Program-made: the position numbers and the translations under genes
In this document: positions 57,894 through 64,000 of the stretch, in pieces
Position numbering within the stretch: position 1 is the first letter of the stretch
How the letters are laid out: every line of letters starts with the position of its first letter
Source of the DNA: Heterocephalus glaber
Taxonomy: Eukaryota > Chordata > Mammalia > Rodentia > Bathyergidae
Length of the DNA stretch: 64,000 bases
NCBI RefSeq assembly: GCF_000247695.1
Contig: NW_004624730.1
Coordinates: 26,795,760-26,859,759 of the forward strand
Direction of reading: 5' to 3'
Notes under the pieces: model-generated
Seen by the model: only the letters and a program-made list of their open reading frames with translations
Databases searched by the model: none
What the model was told of the DNA's origin: nothing

Positions 57894-58629
57894 GCAGACG
57901 CCGCTGTTCCCCCTGTGGCTGTTCGCTGTCAACCATGGTCAACCCCACCGTGTTCTTCGATATCGCCGCCGATGGCGAGCCTTTGGGCCGCGTCTCCTTT
58001 GAGCTGTTTGCAGACAAAGTTCCAAAGACAGCAGAAAACTTTTGTGCTCTGAGCACTGGAGAGAAAGGATTTGGTTATAAGGGTTCCTGCTTTCATAGAA
58101 TTATTCCAGGATTTATGTGTCAGGGTGGTGACTTTACACGCCACAGTGGGACTGGTGGTAAGTCTATCTACGGGGAGAAATTCGATGACGAGAAGTTCAT
58201 CCTGAAGCACACAGGTCCTAGCATCTTGTCCATGGCGAATGCTGGACCAAACACAAATGGCTCCCAGTTTTTCATCTGCACTGCCAAGACTGAATGGTTG
58301 GATGGCAAGCACGTGGTGTTCGGGAAGGTGAAAGAGGGCATGAACATCGTGGAGGCCATGAAGCGCTTCGGGTCCAGGAACGGCAAGACCAGCAAGAAGG
58401 TCACCGTCACTGACTGTGGGCAGCTCTGATGTGTTTGACTTGGGTGTATCGCGACCACCAGACCATTCCTCTAGTGCAGAAGAGCACCCTCCGCCCCATC
58501 CACTCGCAGCATCCCAGCATCTCTGCTCTCACTGCAGTTCTTTGGGTTCCATATTTCCCTTGCTCCCCTCCAAACACAGCTCGATTGCAGAGTTAAGTTT
58601 ATGGTTATGAATAAATCTAAATAACGGTT
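57894..58629 (+). mobile_element. PPIA processed retrocopy (whole inserted unit)
   Basis: An intronless copy of a cyclophilin A mRNA: short 5' UTR ('gcagacgccgctg' start), coding region, and a 3' UTR with AATAAA (about 58609-58614) about 20 bases before the A-run. The flanks match. Eight A's then C-TGTGCA lie at 57879-57893, and eight A's then TGTGCA at 58630-58643. This is a 14-15-bp duplication with a one-base indel, and it starts with an A-run as expected for L1-driven insertion. The second A-run therefore doubles as tail and duplication. The unit is antisense to WWTR1, in its intron. Confidence 0.92.
57935..58429 (+). CDS. Cyclophilin A-like retrogene, intact reading frame
   Basis: The frame runs from ATG to TGA and gives 164 residues, ending Cys-Gly-Gln-Leu as in rodent PPIA. 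PPIA is a cytosolic peptidyl-prolyl cis-trans isomerase that binds cyclosporin A. Catalytic and ligand-binding positions are kept: Arg55, Phe60, Met61 and Gln63 ([10 protein letters not shown]), Trp121 and His126 (Glu-Trp-Leu-Asp-Gly-Lys-His). Differences from the usual protein include Arg37 to Cys, Asn71 to Ser, Glu84 to Asp, Asn87 to Lys, Gly96 to Ser and Glu140 to Lys. Arg37 to Cys is a CpG-type change. The frame stays open upstream to an ATG at 57782, outside the retrocopy. It is either a young processed pseudogene not yet broken or an expressed retrogene. No promoter is evident. Confidence 0.85.
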   Translation: MVNPTVFFDIAADGEPLGRVSFELFADKVPKTAENFCALSTGEKGFGYKGSCFHRIIPGFMCQGGDFTRHSGTGGKSIYGEKFDDEKFILKHTGPSILSMANAGPNTNGSQFFICTAKTEWLDGKHVVFGKVKEGMNIVEAMKRFGSRNGKTSKKVTVTDCGQL

Positions 58630-59346
58630 AAAAAAAATGTGCATCTCAGACAAAAAGTCCAGTCATAACATGCGTGAGCATATTCCAAGTTCTTTCCAGG
58701 TAAGTTAAGACTGGATATCTGAGTGGGTTTTCATGCTATTATAATGGATTCTCCAATCACTCTGCTAAAATATACAATTCTCATGGTGTTCCCACATCTG
58801 GCTGGTGCTCAGACTTCTTTGGGGCACTTGGAAATGGCACACCTTTCCCAGACCCCACTCACCATCTTGTGACATAGGTTGGCGGGGGTGGGTGGCACTG
58901 AGCAGAATGCCTGCCTGGGAGCAAATAGGTTGCCATATTCTGAGAATGTGCATTTAACATATGCTGGAAGGGATCCAACTGCTAACCTGGCCCACACTAG
59001 GAGAAAAACCGGCCTTAGAGATGAGTGAATGATTTGTCAGTCACAGGCCAACTCAGTCAACTACAGAGGCCGGAGGATTCCTGGCTTCACCTGTATAATA
59101 CGCTGGGCCTGAAGCCTTCATCCCAACACATTCTCCTCTCCCATCATAAAAAGCTAGAAGTACAAAGTGTTTCTCCTGATCACAGTGCAGAAAAAATAGG
59201 GAGAATCACCCATAATTCAAAGGCCTAAGTACAATCACTGTTAACATTTAAAAATATACAATTGATTTACTGAATAAATTTATTCTACAGAATAGTACAC
59301 CTATGACCTATAATGCACTTTGCTAGGGTTTAGAAATATGCAGATG

Positions 59347-59490
59347 GAGCTGGGTGCAATGGTGGAGATTTGTGATTCTAGTACTGGGGAGGCTGAGACA
59401 GAGTTCGAGGTAAGCCTGGGATACATTGGGAGTTCAAGGATGGCTTAGATTACAGAGCAAGACACGGCTCAAAAGAATAAAAAACCTGAA
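59347..59490 (+). repeat. B1-like SINE
   Basis: 'gagctgggtgcaatggtggagatttgtgattctagtactggggaggctgag' to an A-rich tail; diverged. Confidence 0.83.
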
Positions 59491-59876
59491 AAACAAAATT
59501 ATAATCATAGCATAAACAATTTTGCCTGCTGTATAAAATTAGAATGCTACAATAGTTTTGCATGTGTTCATATAGAGTATAACCATTGTTTCGCTGGTTA
59601 CAAATATATTATCAAATTATGGACACATTTATTTACTAGTTATTATTACTTGCACATCTTTCTATATACAACTTCACAAAGTGTTCATCTATTGTGCTAC
59701 TCAGGGACTTTAGTTTGGTGAGTATTTGGGGAGAGAATATTGTAACTGCAAACATTTTTCATGGTTCCTAATACCTATCAAAGAAGAGGTCTTGTAATTT
59801 CTAAATTTCACATTAAGAAAATTTACAAGTGTTCATTATCTAATTTTAATACACTAAGATAGATATAGGAATAGTA

Positions 59877-59955
59877 CCCAGGTGCATTTTGGGAGGCTGA
59901 GACAGAACAATGGCAAGTTTGAGTCACATCTGAGCAACTTAGCACAACCCTGTGG
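59877..59955 (+). repeat. B1 fragment
   Basis: 'ccaggtgcattttgggaggctgagacagaacaatggcaag', truncated on both sides, just left of the L1. Confidence 0.65.
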
Positions 59956-61326
59956 CAGAAAGGAGGGGGGACACTACTGACCTAGATAAAAGATTCTTAC
60001 ACATTAAAATAAAGAGAGATTTCTAGAAAGATGGTGGAGTGGTGAAGAGCAAAGAAACAGCCTCTCCAAGATTTTGTGTCCAGACACTGGAATATAGCAA
60101 CGTGAGAAAGGGAAGAAAGAGGGAAGTGGATCTATGGGACCCAGCAAGTATCCAAGCAAGAACTGAAGCCCATGGGGAGAGCAAAGAGAGACATCAATGA
60201 AGGAGGTGGCAAATGGGCCTCTCTCCCTAAGCCCCAGCTTGCAGAGTGGGAGGAGCAGCTTGAAGCTGCACATGCACAGTGACTACTGGCAACCCAAGGC
60301 CTCTACATAGAAACCTGTGGGTGGAACACAATGGGCAAAGTGGACTGTTGTAGCTGATGAGTTATTCAAGTTCAGATGTCTCCCAGGAGAGAGTGACTGG
60401 CTGATAGCCATCTTGGAGAGGGGCCAACTGAGCTCAGAAATGAGAGCAGCTGTGGGCTGGCTCCATCACTGTGAGGCAGAACCACGTTTAAGTTGTCAAG
60501 GAGCCAAGTTTGGACCTGTGGGAAGCACACAAAGTGTTGCAGGCTGAATAAAACAGGTTCCAGCCTAACAGCCAGAAACCATCCTGAGCTTCAGAACTAA
60601 AGATGTAGGCTTCCTGGGATTATCCACTACCCCGCTGTATAAATCTATGACTTGTTGGGATTAATCAACACAGATCTGGACTCTGTCTGCCCACTCTGTC
60701 CACCAGTGACAATAGACACATGCCTTGAATTGGACTTTTTTCTTTCTTCTCTTATTTTCTTCTTCTCTCTCTCTTTTTTTTGTTCTTGATTGTTTGTTCC
60801 TCTTTTTATGTAAGTGTGAACACTATTTCTAGTTTTTTGTTGTTGTCTCTTCTTGTTTTTATTTCTTCCTTCTCTTTCTCCCATCTTCACCAGTTTCACA
60901 AAGTTTGCATAATGTTCCTTTGCTCTCTATCCTTTCTGCTATTTCTGTATTTCTTTCCCCCTAACTCCTTTTAAACTTTCTCCCCTAAAGGCAAGATCAC
61001 CGTACTGAGGGCATATTTATTATATACAGTTTTATGGTTTGTTTTAGATTTTGTTATATAACCACAAATCTAATCATATGGTTAAAGGTGGCAAATTAAT
61101 AGTTACCACAGTTTGTCATTTTCTAGGTTGTATTTGATGCTATTGTTATTGATGATTGTACTACTTTAGCCAAGGTGGTATAATTGTTCAAATCAATTGT
61201 TCTTTCTAGAATGCCAAGACTGAGACTGCCTAAGGGTCATAAACAATATTATAGGTTGGTGCTAAAGAACCAAGGCTAGGCCGAATCAGCAGCAACTTAT
61301 CATCCCCAATTAAACTGAAGAGGTAC

Positions 61327-61418
61327 ACCAGGGATTTAGCTCAGTCAGTGGCACCGAGCCTGTCTTGAAAGCACAAGATCCTGAGTTCAATCACTGGTAC
61401 CAAAAAAAAAAAAAAAAT
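61327..61418 (+). repeat. ID-like SINE in L1 5' UTR
   Basis: 'agggatttagctcagtcagtggcaccgagcctg' with a 15-base A tail. 'tgaagaggta' lies on both sides. Confidence 0.93.
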
Positions 61419-61581
61419 TGAAGAGGTAGGATGTTGCAACAGACTCAAGACCCAAAAGCCAGCTACACATGAAGACATCTTTGAGAAGCAGTCTTTTCCT
61501 AAGGGTTCTAGATACTAGCAATAAATCTACTTGCCATAGCAATTTATATGCATCAACCCAGGAATTAAACTAAAAACATAA

Positions 61582-61690
61582 GGGCTGGGGATTTAGCTCA
61601 GTAGCACTGTGCCTGCTCGGCAAGCACAAGGTCCTGAGTTTGATTCCTAGTATAAAAACAAACACACACAGAAAAAACAAACAAACAAAT
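61582..61690 (+). repeat. ID-like SINE just upstream of L1 ORF1
   Basis: 'gggctggggatttagctcagtagcactgtgcctgc' with an (AAAC)n-rich tail. Confidence 0.92.
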
Positions 61691-62391
61691 AAATGAGAAG
61701 ACATTTAAGCAAGATGAAAACCCAAACTTCCAGCTCACCAAAGGCAAACCCAGTAGTCAATAGGGTGGAACAATTCAAAATCCACCCACCTGGACTCTCA
61801 AGTGGTAACAGTGGAATAAACAAAGCAGATGAATGAGGCTACAGGGAAAAAAAATCAGATCAGAAATATTTTCTCAGATAACTACAGAGATGGTAACCAG
61901 AATGAAAAATGTGGCTAGTAACTCTAGAGCAGATACAGATTAAAAGATGGAGAAGTTTAGGAAAATGATGGAAACCATGAGTGACCAACATAGGAAAGAA
62001 ATGGAATCTATGAAACATTAAAAAAGATATTCAGGAGATTAAAAATTCCATTGAAAGTATATGTAGCACAATGTGCCAGTGTGAGGACAGAATATCACAT
62101 ATATAGAAGACAGGTTTATGGTTAGCAATCATGAAAAGAAAGATTTCTTTAAAAGAGCAAGAGACTATGAAAAGTCAGTCCAACAGCTGCAACAGCTGAT
62201 AGATGATGCAAAGAAGAATAACATAAGATTAATCAGAGTCAATGAAAAAGCAAGAGTTAGGATAAATGACATAAAAAACTTGTTTACAGAAGTATTACCA
62301 CAAAACTTCCCAAGCAGGGAAAAAGAATTTGATATACAGATAAGTGAGGCATATAGAACTCCAATTAGCCATGATCAAAAAAAAATCTTCC

Positions 62392-63128
62392 TGTAAAATA
62401 CAGCTTAAAAGAAACTTAAAATACACACAGTGGGCCTATTATGAAAGTCTACTGTCAATAAACATAAATTAAATTTTTAACTGAAACTGAAGTTTTTCAA
62501 CTGACAATTGAAAGATAAAATTGAAAGCTGAAGTTCTTCAAACTAAGTTCTTTAACTGAAATTTGAAGAATTTAGGAAAGATGAATTTTTTTTTTTTGGT
62601 ACCAGGGATCAAACTTGGGTCCTTGTGCTTGCACAGCAGTCGGCGAAACCACTGAGCTAAATCCCCAGCCCAGATGAACTTTTATTTGGAGTCTTTAGTT
62701 ATGTGGATTCATGCTATGGTTGTTCATAGTATGTGGTCATCTTTTTATTCATGAGTATAAACTATATAATTTAGTGCTTAACAATTAATCTTGAGATAAT
62801 GTAATTAATGTCACCATAAATTATACTTTATTAACAGCTATAAAGCACGCTAGCCCAAATTCTTTCCATTTGTTTTTAACTTTGAGAAAGCACCTTTAAC
62901 TCAGCTATTTAGTTATTAACCAGAGGTTCTACTAGCTAAGAGTTTACCTAGAAACCTTTCTGATTGTAGAAGACAGTGACTTATGGAGGTTTTATGTTTT
63001 TTGAATTTTATTTTCACCACTTGTCTGATAGTAGCCAGTTTGTAATGTGTATATAGTTATTCATTATGCCTTAAATTTTTATACTTTTTTGTTCATGCAA
63101 GCTATAAAACTTCTCATAAATGCAAAAG
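62392..63128. mobile_element. Unidentified 737-bp insertion in L1 ORF1
   Basis: The sequence AAAAATCTTCC occurs at 62381-62391 and again at 63129-63139, exactly where the ORF1 homology stops and resumes. This makes it a clear 11-bp target-site duplication. The insert is AT-rich, begins 'tgtaaaatacagc' and ends 'cataaatgcaaaag'. It has no open frame of note and contains an antisense ID SINE. The A-rich right end suggests plus-strand retroposition of an unidentified transcript or non-autonomous element. Confidence 0.75.
62586..62671 (-). repeat. ID-like SINE within the 737-bp insertion
   Basis: Minus-strand copy ('ggtaccagggatcaaacttgggtccttgtgcttgcacagcagtcggcg'), flanked by 'agatgaa' on both sides. 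It is the third layer of nesting here. Confidence 0.92.
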
Positions 63129-63580
63129 AAAAATCTTCCCCAAGACATATAGAAATCAAGATTCCAGAAAGTCAACATAAGTACAGAATATTAAAAGCTG
63201 TTAGAGAAAAGAAACAAACCACCTATAAAAAAAAAAAGCCCATCAGAATTGCAGGAGACTTTTGAACACAAACCCTCAAGTAAAGGAAAGATTGGAGTGA
63301 AATATTTCAACTCCTAAAAGAAAACAACTTCCAACCCAGATTGATATGTCCTGCAAAACTATCTTTCAAAATTGATGGAGAAACAAGACACTTCCATGAC
63401 AAAAAACACCTGAAGAAATTCATGACCACAAAACTAGCACTCCAAAATGTTCTGAAAGATATTCAAGAAAGAGATAACAAGGACTATAATTCCATGAACA
63501 CCAACAAAATGAATCCACAAGGCAAGGCAAGCAATTAGATGGTGTGGGTGTGGGGGGGGCACCAACAACAGGAAAATAAA

Positions 63581-63688
63581 ATGACAAGGATAAATCAATA
63601 CGTATCATTTATATGCATCAATGTAAATGGCCTCATTTCACCAATCAAAAGAAATAGACTGGCAGAATGGATCAAGAAGCAAGATCCA
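63581..63688 (+). pseudogene. L1 ORF2 N-terminal fragment, cut at codon 36
   Basis: After a 42-bp spacer following ORF1, the ATG opens Met-Thr-Arg-Ile-Asn-Gln and includes Asn-Val-Asn-Gly-Leu and [11 protein letters not shown]. This is the start of the ORF2 endonuclease domain. Homology ends at 'aagatcca' (63681-63688), where FTL sequence begins. All catalytic endonuclease residues beyond the first Asn, and all of the reverse transcriptase, are missing. Confidence 0.9.
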
Positions 63689-64000
63689 CTTCATGACTTA
63701 GGCTCTGCCAAGACAGACCCCCATCTCTGTGATTTCCTGGAGAACCACTTCCTGGATGGGGAGGTGAAGCTCATCAAGAAGACAGGCGACCACCTCACTA
63801 ATGTCCGCATGCTGCCTGGCCCCCAGGCTGGGATGGGAGAGTACTTCTTCAAAAGGCTCACCCTCAAACATGACTAGGAGGTCCCGGAGCCTGGTGGCCT
63901 TTGAGGGGCTCCTGCTCACTCGGCATCAGGGCTTTGGCCTAACCCTCTCCCTCCAGCCAGTAGGCAGCTTTGTAGGCAGCTTTTTCACCTCTCTGGAGCC
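63689..64000 (+). pseudogene. FTL (ferritin light chain) retrocopy, 5'-truncated, in frame with L1 ORF2
   Basis: The frame 63689-63874 gives 62 residues matching the ferritin light chain C-terminus, roughly residues 114-175 of 175. It includes [10 protein letters not shown] and ends Leu-Thr-Leu-Lys-His-Asp, with TAG at 63875-63877. FTL is the iron-storage subunit that promotes mineral nucleation. There are no introns, and the 3' UTR follows ('ccctctccctccagccagtaggcagc', 63941-63966), so this derives from an mRNA. The first 113 residues are absent. Differences include Glu-to-Gly, Met-to-Thr and several changes near the Gly-Pro-Gln loop. It continues past the window end, so the poly-A tail and any duplication are not visible. 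Confidence 0.9.

Larger units (their letters stand above)
60015..61713 (+). mobile_element. L1 5' UTR (degraded)
   Basis: 'tttctagaaagatggtggagtggtgaag' (60020-60047) looks like a mammalian L1 5' start. It is followed by GC-richer leader sequence, a pyrimidine-rich tract (60735-60990) and AT-rich sequence up to the ORF1 start. Two ID SINEs interrupt it. The left limit is inferred. Confidence 0.6.
61714..63538 (+). pseudogene. L1 ORF1 (RNA-binding protein), broken
   Basis: The likely ATG is at 61714, followed by Lys-Thr-Gln-Thr-Ser-Ser-Ser. An early TGA and other lesions then disrupt the coiled-coil part. 62118-62391 encodes a readable stretch (Glu-Lys-Ala-Arg-Val-Arg-Ile-Asn-Asp-Ile, then Gln-Ile-Ser-Glu-Ala-Tyr-Arg-Thr-Pro). 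A 737-bp insertion splits the RRM at 62392. The frame resumes at 63129 (Ser-Pro-Arg-His-Ile-Glu-Ile-Lys; Arg-Glu-Lys-Lys-Gln-Thr-Thr-Tyr). It continues, with a frame change after 63265, through the C-terminal domain (Asn-Phe-Gln-Pro-Arg; Pro-Ala-Lys-Leu-Ser-Phe) to a TAG at 63536-63538. ORF1p is the trimeric nucleic-acid chaperone of LINE-1. This copy cannot make it. Confidence 0.88.
41037..64000 (-). other. WWTR1: WWTR1 intron (partial, at least 23 kb)
   Basis: Begins (3' end) at the acceptor of the coiled-coil exon and runs off the window. It contains the PPIA retrocopy, the L1/FTL composite, and many SINEs and microsatellites, mostly on the plus strand and so antisense to WWTR1. Confidence 0.85.

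Noticed and set aside
57782..58429. A 215-residue frame taken as the true cyclophilin start
   Set aside because: The extra 51 codons come from host intron, the target-site duplication and the retrocopy 5' UTR. The family start is the ATG at 57935.
41037..64000. Search for the WWTR1 WW-domain exon
   Set aside because: No minus-strand sequence encoding Trp-Gln-Asp-Pro-Arg-Lys or its flanks was found by eye, so the exon is probably to the right of the window.

Overview
The window is mammalian nuclear DNA: long introns, GT/AG splice sites, very short open frames and dense interspersed repeats. The repeats are B1-like (7SL-type) SINEs, tRNA-derived ID-like SINEs with intact A and B boxes, and fused B1-ID dimers. 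That mix is typical of rodents outside the mouse-like group. My best guess is a squirrel-, guinea-pig- or beaver-like lineage, but the species cannot be fixed from this sequence alone. There is no operon, CRISPR array or bacterial-type system.

The main gene is WWTR1 (TAZ), the Hippo-pathway transcriptional co-activator, on the minus strand. Its last four coding exons are at 40834-41036, 27038-27171, 25551-25663 and 21327-21511, and they join in frame with canonical splice sites. They encode the glutamine-rich coiled coil, the activation region, the C-terminal phosphodegron and the PDZ-binding tail. A 3' UTR of about 3.4 kb runs down to a poly(A) signal near 17971. The exons for the TEAD-binding and WW domains were not found, and should lie beyond 64000. 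At the left edge (173-190) a good splice acceptor followed by a short Gly-Pro-Val-stop reading frame is a plausible last exon of TM4SF4, the convergent neighbour of WWTR1 in mammals.

Region by region: 1-17.9 kb is intergenic, holding SINEs, MIR and L2 relics, a MaLR-like LTR, two inverted copies of one endogenous-retrovirus LTR (6.3-8.1 kb), a strong CTCF-like motif (9901), an inverted repeat around 12.6-13.25 kb and a small hAT-like element (14.25 kb). 17.9-41 kb is the 3' half of WWTR1. 41-64 kb is the next WWTR1 intron. It holds an apparently intact cyclophilin A (PPIA) retrocopy at 57.9-58.6 kb with a recognisable target-site duplication. It also holds a degraded L1 (about 60.0-63.7 kb) whose ORF1 is split by an unidentified 737-bp insertion. 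The L1 ORF2 frame runs directly, and in frame, into the C-terminal 62 residues and 3' UTR of ferritin light chain (FTL).

The points most worth a second look are the L1-ORF2/FTL junction, the coding-intact PPIA retrocopy antisense in the WWTR1 intron, a Leu-to-Gln change next to the WWTR1 PDZ-binding motif, and the CTCF-like site between the two convergent genes. I saw no evidence of an undescribed multi-gene system.
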